From: CAWEBF01 sp963807235
Lineage (GTDB): Bacteria > Acidobacteriota > Vicinamibacteria > Vicinamibacterales > UBA2999
Assembly: GCA_963807235.1 (NCBI GenBank)
Contig: CAWEBF010000007.1
Location: forward strand, 1-43,033
Reading direction: 5' to 3'
Length of the DNA: 43,033 bases
In this document: piece by piece, positions 7,202-15,998 of the stretch
Layout: the number at the start of each line of letters is the position of its first letter
Position numbering within the stretch: position 1 is the first letter of the stretch
Notes under the pieces: model-generated
What the model was told of the DNA's origin: nothing
The model's input: the letters and a program-made list of their open reading frames with translations, nothing else
Databases searched by the model: none
Translations under genes and position numbers: made by a program

Positions 7202-8692
7202 ATGGGACTAGTCCTCAATTGGATCGTCCAGGGCGCAATGGTGGCGGCCGCCGCCGGCATCGGACTCTGGCTGCTGCCCGCGGGACGTGCCCGCGCGCGG
7301 GTGCAGGTCTGGTGGACGGTGATCGCCGTGGTGATTGCTTTGCCGCTCATGACCTGGTGGTCGGCGATAGGGCTTCCGGCTTCCGGCTTCCGGCTCCCCG
7401 CTTCCGGCGTCGCAGCAGGAGTCATAGCGCCGCTGGTGGTCGTCCCCCACTCCGTCTGGAACGCGACGGAGCTGGCCGCGGCCGTGTGGATCGCGTGGAT
7501 TTGCCTGCAAAGCCTGCGGCTTTCCCTTGACCTTCGCGCGCTGGCGCGCGCCCGGCGCGCCTGTCGTCCGGTGAGCGTCTCGGTTGAAAGCCGGCTGCGG
7601 CCGTCCACCCGCGCACGGCTGGCTAAGTCGGGCGCGCGGCTCATGGAGTCCAGCGACGTACGAGCGGCGGCCGTGCTAGGCTTTGCCTCGCCTATCATCG
7701 CCGTGCAGCCGGCCCTGCTCTTACACCTTACCAATGCCGAGCTGGACCAGGTCGTGGTCCACGAGTGGGCGCACGTGGCACGGCGGGATGCCCTGGGCAC
7801 GTTGGTTCAGCGGGTGGTGCACGTGCTGGCCGGGTGGCATCCAGCCGTGTGGTTCGCGATGGGCCGCCTGCGAATGGAACGCGAGATGGCGTGCGACGAA
7901 GTGGTCGTCGACGTCACCGGATCGGCCAAGGCGTATGCGACGTGCCTGACGCGCGTTGCTAGCCTGGCGCAAACCTCGAGAGGATCCCATTTGGCCGTAG
8001 CGATGCTCTCGTCCCCAGGACTGACACGCCGCGTCATGCGGCTGCTAGCTCGAAGGCGGACGCCGGTATTCGCTCCCCATTGGATGATCGCGCCGGCCGC
8101 GCTGGCGGTCGTCGTGGCATTCGCCAGCGGACAGATCAGCCTCGTCGGCGTCCAGCTGACGACTCTCCGTTCAATCGACACGCAGCTGGCTTTGACTACC
8201 GCTCTGACGTTGAACGCTGTGCCGGCACTTCCCGTCGCGGCCACGCCACTGACTCGGACGCGCACGCCGGTCGCACAGACTGGAGGCTTCCGGCTTCCGG
8301 CTTCCGGCTCCCGGAGGGCGGACGTGCAGCCAAAGCGAGTCGAGGCTGAAGGCTTCCGGCTTCCGGCTTCCGGCTCCCGGGGAGCAGACGTGCCGCCAGC
8401 GACTCCGGCAGTGGAGCAGATCGAAGAGCCGGCGCCGATGCCGCTGGCATCGGCATCGGTAACTGTTCCGACGACGGCGGTCTCGCAACCCCCGGCCGTC
8501 GTGCCGGTGCAGGAGTCCAGCGTCGAACGGACGACCGCCGGTGGCGAAACCACTGTCGGCGGCGAAGCCAGGCAGGCGTGGGCGGCCGCCACGCAGGCGG
8601 GCGAATCGATCGGCCAGAGTTCACGTAAAGGGGCCGTGGTCACGGCCGGGTTCTTCACGCGGCTCAGCAAGAAGGTCGCGACGTCGTTCTAG
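7202..8692 (+). CDS. M56-family (BlaR1-like) membrane zinc peptidase
   Basis: 496 residues. Membrane segments near residues 3-25, 36-55, 71-101 and 289-315 bracket a cytoplasmic zinc peptidase domain with HEWAH (His187, Glu188, His191) and the downstream RMEREMACDE motif that supplies the third zinc ligand. AGGAGG precedes ATG 7202. By family knowledge it senses an extracytoplasmic signal and cleaves its partner repressor, here the gene just upstream. Oddly, three heptad arrays are translated in frame: residues 57-69 in the loop between segments 2 and 3, and twice in the C-terminal tail (GFRLPASGSR at about 362 and 384). The tail is otherwise Pro/Thr/Val-rich low complexity with no recognised sensor domain. 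Confidence 0.85.
   Translation: MGLVLNWIVQGAMVAAAAGIGLWLLPAGRARARVQVWWTVIAVVIALPLMTWWSAIGLPASGFRLPASGVAAGVIAPLVVVPHSVWNATELAAAVWIAWICLQSLRLSLDLRALARARRACRPVSVSVESRLRPSTRARLAKSGARLMESSDVRAAAVLGFASPIIAVQPALLLHLTNAELDQVVVHEWAHVARRDALGTLVQRVVHVLAGWHPAVWFAMGRLRMEREMACDEVVVDVTGSAKAYATCLTRVASLAQTSRGSHLAVAMLSSPGLTRRVMRLLARRRTPVFAPHWMIAPAALAVVVAFASGQISLVGVQLTTLRSIDTQLALTTALTLNAVPALPVAATPLTRTRTPVAQTGGFRLPASGSRRADVQPKRVEAEGFRLPASGSRGADVPPATPAVEQIEEPAPMPLASASVTVPTTAVSQPPAVVPVQESSVERTTAGGETTVGGEARQAWAAATQAGESIGQSSRKGAVVTAGFFTRLSKKVATSF
7371..7405 (+). repeat. Heptad array A3 inside the M56 gene
   Basis: Three GGCTTCC units, GGCTCCC and CGCTTCC, in frame in the loop between two membrane segments of the M56 peptidase. 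Confidence 0.8.
8285..8378 (+). repeat. Heptad arrays A4 and A5 inside the M56 gene
   Basis: Two identical 28-bp arrays (three GGCTTCC plus GGCTCCC) at 8285-8312 and 8351-8378, 66 bp apart, so both are read in the same frame. The codons after each array are also alike (SRRADV and SRGADV), pointing to duplication of a longer unit. Confidence 0.85.
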
Positions 8693-8726
8693 TTCGAGAC
8701 GCCAGCGTTAACGAGGAGATTGCTGA

Positions 8727-10292
8727 GTGCGAGTGTTCCTAGTCAACCCCAGTCAACTGTCGTTCGGCACAGCCGTCATCACCCCGCGGTGGATGTTCGT
8801 GCTGGCGGCGGCCACGCCCGAGCGGTTTGGCACGCCGGTCATCGTCGACGAGACGCTCGAACAGTTCGACCAGGCCCAGGTGCAGTCGGGCGACGTGGTC
8901 GGCATCGGCATCCACACCGCCAATGCGGTGCGGGGCTACGAGATTGGCAGGGCCGCGCGCGCGGCCGGTGCCTATGTCGTGTTCGGCGGCATCCATTCGA
9001 CCCTCTACCCCGACGAGGTGCGCGAGCATGGCGCCGCGCACGCCGTGGTGAGCGGCGACGGCGACGAGGTGTGGGCGAGGGCGCTGGCCGACTGCGAGCT
9101 GGACGCCCCACAGGCGCGCTACGACGGCGGCCGGGTGAGCGGCGACTCGTTCGCGTCGGCGCGCTGGGACCTGTTGCCCACCGACAAGTACATGTGGGCA
9201 TCGGTGCAGACCGTCCGCGGCTGCCCCAAACACTGCTCGTTCTGCTCGGTGTGGCGCACCGACGGCCAGACGCCGCGGCAGCGCAACGTCGCCGCCGTGG
9301 TCCGTGAAGTCGTGGAGCTGCGCCGCAAGGGCTTCCGCTTCATTCTGCTGGCCGACGACAACTTCTACCCGGTCACGCTCGAGGACCTGGCCATGGCCGA
9401 CCGCCGGGCCGACAAGAGCCGGTACGACTGGCTGCTCGCGCTGCGCCAGGAGCGCTTCGAGCTGATGGAGCAGCTGGCGAAACTGCCGGCGGACATGGTG
9501 TTCTACACCCAGATCACCATGGAAGCGGCGGAGGACCCGGAGTTCCTGGCGGCGATGCGCCGCGCGAACATCAAGGGCGCGCTGGTGGGCGTCGAATCGG
9601 TGACGCCGGAAGGCCTGAAGGCCGTGTTCAAGAACTTCAACGACTCCGGCGACGCGCTGGTGGCAAAGCTGCAGAAGTTCAGCGAGGCCGGCGTCTACGT
9701 GCTGGGATCGTTCATCTTCGGCCTGCCCACCGACAAGCAGGACACGTTCAAGGCCACGGCCGACCTGGCGCAGAAGGCCGGCGTGGCGTTCGCGCAGTTC
9801 GTGCTGCTGCAGCCGTTCCCCGGCACCCTCGACTTCGAGAAATGGGAGAAGGCCGAGGCCGAGGCCGACGGGCCGACGGTGGATGGGATCCCGCTCACCC
9901 GCTACTGGCTGATCCCGTCGAGCAAGCGGCCCAAGATCTACACGCCGCACCCGCTGCTCTCGCCCGAACAGATCCGCGCCGGCACGCAGATGGCCTGGGA
10001 CCACTTCTACGCGTTGCCGAAGGTCTGGCAGCGGTCGGCGATCATCAAGTCGCTGAAAGGCCGCCTGGCGTTCGTGCTGGTCTCGAAGCTCTATCGCCAG
10101 ATGTACGCGAACACGGGCATCGCCACCGACAGCGCCCGCGTGGCGCGGTCCGCCAAGCGTGCGCGGCTACTGGCCGGGCTGGCACGCCGGCTGTTCGTGG
10201 CGCCGCCGATGCCCGATCTGGTCGAGCCGCCGGGGCTCGCGAAGATCGGCGCCGTGGCCCCTGCGGTGCTGCACCTGACCTCGCGCGCCTAG
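8727..10292 (+). CDS. B12-binding domain radical SAM protein
   Basis: 521 residues. The N-terminal part (about 1-125) is a cobalamin-binding Rossmann fold typical of class B radical SAM enzymes (VGIGIHTANAVRGYEIGRAA, VFGGIHSTLYPDEV). The 4Fe-4S cluster cysteines are Cys166, Cys170 and Cys173 in GCPKHCSFC. The radical SAM barrel follows, with LVGVES and SFIFGLPTD strands. GTG 8727 has GAGGAG about nine bases upstream. Characterised relatives methylate unactivated carbons or rearrange lipids, antibiotics and hopanoids, but the substrate cannot be read here. It lies 34 bases after the M56 gene and 12 before a purine permease. No frameshift or missing cluster residue is seen. Confidence 0.85.
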   Translation: MRVFLVNPSQLSFGTAVITPRWMFVLAAATPERFGTPVIVDETLEQFDQAQVQSGDVVGIGIHTANAVRGYEIGRAARAAGAYVVFGGIHSTLYPDEVREHGAAHAVVSGDGDEVWARALADCELDAPQARYDGGRVSGDSFASARWDLLPTDKYMWASVQTVRGCPKHCSFCSVWRTDGQTPRQRNVAAVVREVVELRRKGFRFILLADDNFYPVTLEDLAMADRRADKSRYDWLLALRQERFELMEQLAKLPADMVFYTQITMEAAEDPEFLAAMRRANIKGALVGVESVTPEGLKAVFKNFNDSGDALVAKLQKFSEAGVYVLGSFIFGLPTDKQDTFKATADLAQKAGVAFAQFVLLQPFPGTLDFEKWEKAEAEADGPTVDGIPLTRYWLIPSSKRPKIYTPHPLLSPEQIRAGTQMAWDHFYALPKVWQRSAIIKSLKGRLAFVLVSKLYRQMYANTGIATDSARVARSAKRARLLAGLARRLFVAPPMPDLVEPPGLAKIGAVAPAVLHLTSRA

Positions 10293-10304
10293 CGACTACT
10301 TTCG

Positions 10305-11645
10305 ATGAGCGCGTCGCGTTTCTTCAAGCTTGAAGAGCGCGGCACGACCGCCGGCCGTGAAGTACAGGCCGGCATCACCACCTTTGCCGCCATGGCCTAC
10401 ATCCTGGCGGTGAATCCCAGCATCCTGGCCGACGCGGGCATGGACCGCGCGGCGCTTGTCACTGTCACGGCGCTCAGCGCGGCCACGGCCACCGCCGTGA
10501 TGGCGCTCCTCTCCAACTACCCGCTGGCGCTGGCGCCCGGCATGGGCATCAACGCCTTCTTCACCTACACCATCTGTATTGGCGCGGGCGTGCCGTGGCA
10601 GCAGGCGCTCGGCATGGTGTTCGTGAACGGCTGCGTGTTCCTGCTGCTATCGTTGAGTGGCCTGCGGGAGCGCGTGGTGCGCGCCATCCCGTATTCGCTG
10701 ACGCTCGCGATCACGGGCGGCATCGGACTCTTCATCGCGTTCATCGGCCTCCGCAACGGCGGCGTGGTGGTGGCCAGCCCGGCGACGTTCGTCACGCACG
10801 GGGACTTCACCAGCGGCCCCACGGCCCTGTGCCTGGCGGGCCTGGCCGTCACCGCCGTCCTGGTGGCGCGTCGCGTGCCCGGCGCGATCGTGCTCGGTGT
10901 CGCGTTGACGACGCTCGTCGGCGCGTTCGTGCCCGACGCGCGCGGCGGCACGGTCACCGCGTGGCCGGGCGCGCCGGTGTCGATGCCCGCGTCGCCGGCT
11001 CCGGTGCTGCTGCAGCTGGATCTGTCGTTCATGACCACGCTGGACGGGTTCCTGCGCGCGCTGCCGCTCATCCTGACGCTGCTGCTGGTGGACATGTTCG
11101 ACAACATCGGCACGCTAATGGGCGTCAGCAAGCGCGCCGGCTTTCTCGATGCGAAAGGCCAGCTGCCGCGCGTGGAGCGCGTGCTGGTGGCCGACTCGCT
11201 GGCGGCGATCCTGAGCGCGCTCCTGGGCACGTCCACCGTGGTCAGCTACGTGGAATCGGCGGCGGGTGTCGAGGCCGGCGGGCGCACCGGGCTGACCACG
11301 CTGGTGACGTCGGCGTGCTTCGTGCTGGCGCTGTTCCTGACGCCGCTGATCCTGGCGGTGCCGGCGGCGGCGACCGCGCCGGCGCTCGTCATCGTGGGCG
11401 TGTTCATGCTGCAGGCGGTGGTGGAGATCGACATGAAGGACGCGGCTACCGCCGTGCCCGCCGCGCTCACGCTCGTGGGGATCCCGCTGCTCTTCAGCAT
11501 CGCCGACGGGATCGGCCTGGGCATGATTGCCGCCGCGCTGCTGGCCGTGGCGATGGGCCGGCCGCGCGCGCTCACCGTCACCGGCTACGTCGTGGCCGCG
11601 GTGTTTTTCCTGCAGTTCTTCAAGATCTTTCCGTTCAGCGGGTAG
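10305..11645 (+). CDS. NCS2-family purine (adenine/guanine/hypoxanthine) permease
   Basis: 446 residues of multi-span membrane protein of the AzgA/GhxP/PbuG branch of NCS2. The N-terminus (TTAGREVQAGITTFAAMAYI) and the motifs NYPLALAPGMGINAFFTY and LVDMFDNIGTLMGVS are characteristic, as is the TSTVVSYVESAAGVEAGGRT segment that carries substrate- and proton-coupling residues in the family. By family knowledge it imports purine bases with protons across the inner membrane. ATG 10305 follows the radical SAM gene by 12 bases, so co-transcription is likely. The exact base transported cannot be decided. Full length, no disruption. Confidence 0.9.
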   Translation: MSASRFFKLEERGTTAGREVQAGITTFAAMAYILAVNPSILADAGMDRAALVTVTALSAATATAVMALLSNYPLALAPGMGINAFFTYTICIGAGVPWQQALGMVFVNGCVFLLLSLSGLRERVVRAIPYSLTLAITGGIGLFIAFIGLRNGGVVVASPATFVTHGDFTSGPTALCLAGLAVTAVLVARRVPGAIVLGVALTTLVGAFVPDARGGTVTAWPGAPVSMPASPAPVLLQLDLSFMTTLDGFLRALPLILTLLLVDMFDNIGTLMGVSKRAGFLDAKGQLPRVERVLVADSLAAILSALLGTSTVVSYVESAAGVEAGGRTGLTTLVTSACFVLALFLTPLILAVPAAATAPALVIVGVFMLQAVVEIDMKDAATAVPAALTLVGIPLLFSIADGIGLGMIAAALLAVAMGRPRALTVTGYVVAAVFFLQFFKIFPFSG

Positions 11646-11674
11646 CTGTAGACCAGTGCCAATTACCCAAGGCG

Positions 11675-11700
11675 TATACTCGAACTAGCGCTGGTTCGAG
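11675..11700 (+). promoter_or_regulatory. Putative promoter -10 and palindromic operator of the toxin-antitoxin pair
   Basis: TATACT (11675-11680) resembles a -10 element. It overlaps a 22-bp dyad at 11679-11700 with perfect arms CTCGAAC and GTTCGAG and a near-palindromic centre. The right arm runs into the GAGGAGG ribosome site of the antitoxin, so a bound protein would block both transcription and translation. The -35 is weak. Confidence 0.45.
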
Positions 11701-11710
11701 GAGGTCAGTC

Positions 11711-11936
11711 ATGTCCGAGCCCATTCCTGGCGTTCATTCGGATCCCGAGATTCTGGGAGGGACGCCTGTGTTCGTCGGGAACGCGCGTGCCGGTCCGGGC
11801 CATGTTGGACTACCTCGAACGCGACCGACCTTTGGCTGAGTTCCTCGACGATTTTCCAACTGTGGATCGCTCGTTGGCCGTGGGAGTCCTCGAACATCTG
11901 AAGCAGGTCGTCGCTGATGCGCCTGCTACTCGATGA
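11711..11936 (+). CDS. DUF433 antitoxin-like protein (one frameshift)
   Basis: ATG 11711, with GAGGAGG upstream, reads HSDPEILGGTPVFVG, the DUF433 signature. One surplus G in the run at 11777-11779 shifts the frame; without it the protein continues TRVPVRAMLDYLERDRPLAE and ends at TGA 11934-11936, 74 residues in all. DUF433 proteins are small helical proteins often paired with PIN-like toxins, and in this family act as antitoxin and autorepressor. The toxin gene starts inside the last 20 bases of this one. If the shift is real, the toxin would lack a functional partner, which argues for a sequencing indel. Confidence 0.7.
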
Positions 11937-12192
11937 GTGTGTTCCGAGGCGGCTGAAGCGCGAGCTACCAGGTCACGAAGTTCAAACGGTTCAGGACGCG
12001 GGCTGGGCTGGCCTCAAGAACGGTGCGCTGCTTCGGGCCGCCGATGGGTTATTTGACGTGCTGTTGACCGTCGATCAAGGCATCGAGTACCAGCAGAACC
12101 TGGCCGGGCTGCGAACCAGCGTCCTGGTCATTCTCTCGAATCGCGTTCACACTCCCGCACGAAATGTTCGTGCCGCCACATTTTCCTGTTGA
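11917..12192 (+). CDS. DUF5615 PIN-like toxin
   Basis: 91 residues beginning MRLLLDECVPRRLKRELPGH, the DUF5615 PIN-like signature: an acidic residue at the end of the first strand (LLDEC), then AGWAGLKNGALLRAA and DVLLTVDQGIEYQQN with the second conserved Asp. PIN-like proteins of this kind are predicted RNases and toxins. ATG 11917 overlaps the antitoxin's last codons, the usual arrangement. The end (NRVHTPARNVRAATFSC) does not look like the family's normal C-terminus and the protein is shorter than the roughly 110-120 residues common in the family, so the 3' end may be truncated or frameshifted near 12140. Confidence 0.75.
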   Translation: MRLLLDECVPRRLKRELPGHEVQTVQDAGWAGLKNGALLRAADGLFDVLLTVDQGIEYQQNLAGLRTSVLVILSNRVHTPARNVRAATFSC

Positions 12193-12371
12193 CACGTTTT
12201 GAGATGGGCCGCGGCGCGCCTCGCTGTTGCGTCGTGGATGCGTTGCTGCGCGCTCACATCGGACGCGTGACGCGCGATCGGTAAGCAATGAACCATCGTC
12301 GATCGCATCGCGCGCGATCGCCGCTGTGCGTGGCGCCGATGCGGTCGAAATTCGTGGCGTTACGATGCGGC

Positions 12372-13824
12372 ATGACAGCCACGCTCACGCCACCATCGAC
12401 TCCCCTGGCGCCTCCTCTCACGCCGCTCACCGCGACCCGCGACAACCCGATGCCGATCGATGCCCTCGGCGAGCGCATCGCCGAGCTGGCCGCGCGCATC
12501 CATGCCGCCACGTACGAACTGCTGGTCATGCTGCGCGAGTTCGACGAAGAGCGAGGCTGGACCTGGCCTCGGCTCCAAAGCAGCAGGCCAGGTCACAGTG
12601 TCTGTTTTGGCGCAGCTGCGCGCGCCGGGGTTCCTGTCGTGCGCCCATTGGCTCACCTGGCGGACCGGCATCGACCTGGGGGCTGCGCGGGAGAAGGTGC
12701 GCGTGGCGCGGGCGCTGCCGGGACTGCCGCGCATCAGCGCCGCGCTGGCATGCGGCTCGATCTCCTACGCCAAAGCGCGGGCCATCACGCGCGTGGCCAC
12801 GCCAGCCACTGAGCAGCGGCTGCTCGATGTCGCCCTGGCGGGCACGGCGTCGCACGTGGAGCGGATCGTGCGGGCGTGGCGGCGCACCGACCGCGTGATC
12901 GCCGCACAGGAGGCCGACGCGCGCCACCGCTCCCGGCAGCTGACCACCTGGATCGACGACGACGGCATGCTGGTCCTTCGGGGCCGGCTGACGCCGGAGA
13001 TCGGCGCCGTCCTGCACCGGGCGCTCGAGGCGGCCGCCGACCAGCTGCGCCGCGAGTGCAAGGACGCGCCGGAGACGGGCCTGGTCGCCGAGGTCACCTG
13101 GAGCCAGCGCCGCGCCGACGCCTTGGGGCGGCTGGCCGAGGTGGCGCTCACGGCCGACCTCGACGCGGGGCACGCCGGGGACCGCTATCAGGTGGTGCTC
13201 CACGTGGACAGCACGGCGAGCCCCGACGTCGCGGCACGCGTCGACGCGGCGCGCGACGGCGCGCTCGAGGTCGATGACGCGGCGATCCACGTTTCCGCGG
13301 AAACGTCGCGCCGGCTGACGTGCGATGCGAGCGTCGTCGCGATGCGCCACGACGCGGACGGGCACGTCCTCGACGTGGGGCGCAAGACGCGGACCATTCC
13401 CACCGCCATTCGCCGCGCGCTGAGCGCCCGTGACACACGCTGTCAGTTTCCGGGGTGTTCCGCGAAGCGCTGCGATGCCCACCACATCGACCACTGGATG
13501 GACGGTGGGCCAACCAGTCTCGACAACCTGGTGCTGCTGTGCCGGCGGCATCATCGCCTGGTCCACGAAGGCGGGTTCACGCTCCGGTGCCGGCCCGACC
13601 GCACGATCGCGTTCTTCTACCCGGGCGGCTCGGAACTGCGCGTTGCTCCGCCGCAGCCGCGCATAGACATCGGCCACCCGCTGGCACCGACCACCGCGCG
13701 CCTCGCGGCGCAGGGCATCGTCATCACACCGCGGACGCTGCCCACCTGGGAGGGCGGGCCGTTCAATCTCGGCTACGCGGTTGAAGTGCTCTACAGTCCC
13801 CATTCGCGCGCCAGCAGTTCATAG
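12372..13824 (+). CDS. DUF222-HNH endonuclease domain protein (one frameshift)
   Basis: The first frame from ATG 12372 reads MTATLTPPSTPLAPPLTPLT and PIDALGERIAELAARIHAAT, the start of a DUF222 domain. Between about 12560 and 12635 the frame moves by one base, and the second frame continues SCAHWLTWRTGIDLGAAREK, a strong DUF222 motif, to the C-terminal HNH domain: RDTRCQFPGC, DAHHIDHWMDGGPTSLDNLVLLC, RRHHRLVH. The HNH histidines and zinc-site cysteines are present. Joined length is about 483 residues. These proteins are common in Actinobacteria and Acidobacteria; nuclease activity is presumed from HNH and the cellular role is unknown. The frameshift zone carries a 9-bp inverted repeat that looks inserted. 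The 3' end overlaps the convergent oxidoreductase by 34 bases. Confidence 0.8.
12561..12593 (+). repeat. Hairpin at the HNH-gene frameshift
   Basis: ACCTGGCCT (12561-12569) and AGGCCAGGT (12585-12593) are perfect 9-bp inverted repeats around a 15-base loop. They sit exactly where the DUF222 protein departs from its family and changes frame. Confidence 0.6.
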
Positions 13825-14781
13825 GACCGGCGGCGCTCATCAGGGCCGTAGATCATCGACGTGACCATCACCTCGTCGGCCTGAACCTCGTCCAGCACCT
13901 GGCGCATCAGGCTGACGACTTTCGGTGGTGTGCCGATGAAGTGGCGCAGGCGGCTCATCTCCACGACCACGCGTTCCTGCGGGGAGTAGTCGTACGCACG
14001 AGCCTCCTCGGGGCTCGGCAGCGCCGAGAACTCGCGGCGGTGCAGCCGCAACCAGCCGAGGTCAGAGGACGTGGTCAGGTAGTCGGCCTCTTCATCTGTC
14101 GGCGCGCACATCACCGACACGCCCAGGATCACGTGGGGCTTGGGAAACTGCGCGGACGGCCGGAACGCCTCGCGATACGCGCGGATTGCGGGGCCGGGCG
14201 GCGTCGGGCTGAAGTGCTTGGCGAACGCATAGCCGAGCCCCTGCGATCCGGCGAAGGCAGCCGTCTCGCCGCTCGACGCCAGCACCCAGATGGGCGGCAG
14301 CGCCACGTCCGGCGGCACGACACGCACGGAGGCGAACGGGATGGTCCGGCGGGAAGGCGCGCTCGGACAGCGCGCGCAGCTCGCGCACCTGGTTGGGGAA
14401 CTCGGAGGACTCGAAGGGACGCAGCGCACGCGAGGTGGCGGGGTCGGTGCCGGGCGCGCGGCCGATGCCCAGGTCGATCCGGCCGGGGTGAAGTGCCTCG
14501 AGCGTGTGGAACACCTCCGCGACGTGCAGCGGCGTGTGGTTGGGCAGCATGATGCCGCCGGAGCCGACACGCAGCGAGGTGGTGGCCGCGGCCACGTGCG
14601 CGATCAGCACCTCGGGCGCGGAGCTGGCCACGCTGGCCATGCCGTGATGCTCGGCGAACCAGTAGCGGGTGAAGCCGAGGGTTTCGGTAAAGCGCGCCAG
14701 GTCTACGGCTTCGCGCAGCGCGTCCGCCGAAGAGAAGCCGGATCGAATGGGAACGAGGTCGAGAACCGAGAGCGGGATCAA
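13791..14781 (-). CDS. LLM-class flavin-dependent oxidoreductase (luciferase-like, one frameshift)
   Basis: The start is taken as TTG 14781, giving LIPLSVLDLVPIRSGFSSAD, the usual N-terminus. Family motifs: TRYWFAEHHGM, LRVGSGGIMLPNHTPLHVAE (flavin-binding strand) and GRIDLGIGRAPGTD. One surplus base in GGG 14338-14340 shifts the frame; the rest (FASVRVVPPDVALPPIWVLA) runs to 13791. Restored length is about 329 residues. The family uses reduced FMN or F420; which cofactor and substrate apply is unknown. TTG 14781 overlaps the TGA of the upstream transporter gene in a TTGA arrangement, so the two are translationally coupled. Confidence 0.8.
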
Positions 14782-15968
14782 CCAGCCGATCGTACTGCCA
14801 GATAGACGTAGAGCAGCAGCGCGGCCCCTAGGACGCCGTTCACCAGCGGGCCGTTGCGCGCCTGACGGATCGTCCGGCTGGAGTTGTTGAGCCAGAGCAG
14901 CGTCGAGATCACGAACGGGAAGAACATCGAGCCCACCACGGTGTAGGCGAAGACGAGCCACACCGGACGCCGGACGACCAGCGACGACATGGCGGCCAGC
15001 GCCAGATAGATCGCCCAGGCGCGATAGGCAGTCCCCTGCTGTCCGGCCGGCGCCTTGCGCTGCCATACGTGCAGCATGTCGTCGAACAGAAACGGAACGC
15101 CGTGGTAGACGCCGAGCACTGAGGAGAACGCCGCGCCCCAGAACCCCAGCAGGAACACGGCGCGGCCGATCGGGCCGATCTCCTGGCCGATGCGGTCCGC
15201 CAGCATCAGGCAGAGCCGAGGGCCCTCGTCGAGGATCGCGCCCTGCCAGTTGATCTGCGTGGACAGGAAGATCATCGAGAAGCAGAAGAGGAAGACGAGC
15301 GAGAACGACAGCGTGAGATCGGTGCGGGCGGACGCCAGCCGCTCGGGCCCGCGCCAGCCGGCTTCACGCATCCAGTAGCCGTAGGACAAGAGCGTCACTG
15401 TGCCGCCCACGCCGCCGATGAGCGACAGCGTCGAGACGACTGAGAACGGCTCGCGCGCGCCGGTGTTGGACCAGTCGGCGCCGGACCACAGCACGATCAG
15501 CAGCGCCGAGGCGATGATGGCGCCGAACTTGAGGCCGACGAACCACTTGATGATCGAGAGGAAGCGGTCGTAGCGGCCCACCCACACCATCGCCAGCGCC
15601 GCCAGCGCGTGCACCACGCCCCAGACCGGCAGCGGCACGCTGGGTATGATGGCCGCCGGCACCAGCGCACTGGCCGTCACGAGCGCGCTCGAGACGAAGT
15701 AGCTCCAGACGATGAAGTAGAGGAAGAACGCCGCCACGGCCACGCGCGGCAGCGCGTCGCGCCAGCCTTCGATCAGCGTGATGCCGGTGGCCAGCTGCCA
15801 GCGGGCGGCGCCCTCGGTGATGGCGAACTTGATGATGACGCCGAAGACGAGGGCCCACACGAGCGTCAGCCCGTACTCGGCGCCCGCGATGGTGGAGGAC
15901 ACCATGTCGCCGACCCCGATGCCCGTGGCGGCGAGGAGGAGCCCGGGCCCGATGTCGGACAGCTTCAC
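14778..15968 (-). CDS. Nramp-family metal-ion transporter, divergent
   Basis: 396 residues, GTG start at 15968, about ten to eleven membrane segments. Overall it matches the Nramp fold (ATGIGVGDMVSSTIAGAEYG, LVWALVFGVIIKFAITEGAARWQLATG). However, the metal-binding motifs of classic Mn/Fe transporters are altered: the TM1 DPGN is replaced by GVGD and the TM6 MPH motif is absent (LSYGYWMREAGWRG occupies the region). Such changes occur in Nramp-related proteins with other substrates, so manganese transport should not be assumed. The oxidoreductase gene overlaps its stop by four bases. A perfect 24-bp hairpin lies just upstream. Confidence 0.8.
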   Translation of the reverse strand: MKLSDIGPGLLLAATGIGVGDMVSSTIAGAEYGLTLVWALVFGVIIKFAITEGAARWQLATGITLIEGWRDALPRVAVAAFFLYFIVWSYFVSSALVTASALVPAAIIPSVPLPVWGVVHALAALAMVWVGRYDRFLSIIKWFVGLKFGAIIASALLIVLWSGADWSNTGAREPFSVVSTLSLIGGVGGTVTLLSYGYWMREAGWRGPERLASARTDLTLSFSLVFLFCFSMIFLSTQINWQGAILDEGPRLCLMLADRIGQEIGPIGRAVFLLGFWGAAFSSVLGVYHGVPFLFDDMLHVWQRKAPAGQQGTAYRAWAIYLALAAMSSLVVRRPVWLVFAYTVVGSMFFPFVISTLLWLNNSSRTIRQARNGPLVNGVLGAALLLYVYLAVRSAG

Positions 15969-15998
15969 TCGGGCGCGATTATGTCCTGAATTATGGAA

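Noticed and set aside
7371..8378. Heptad arrays as a CRISPR or microsatellite-like array
   Set aside because: Units are 7 bp with no spacers, and the arrays are short and dispersed; a CRISPR would have 24-40 bp repeats with unique spacers.
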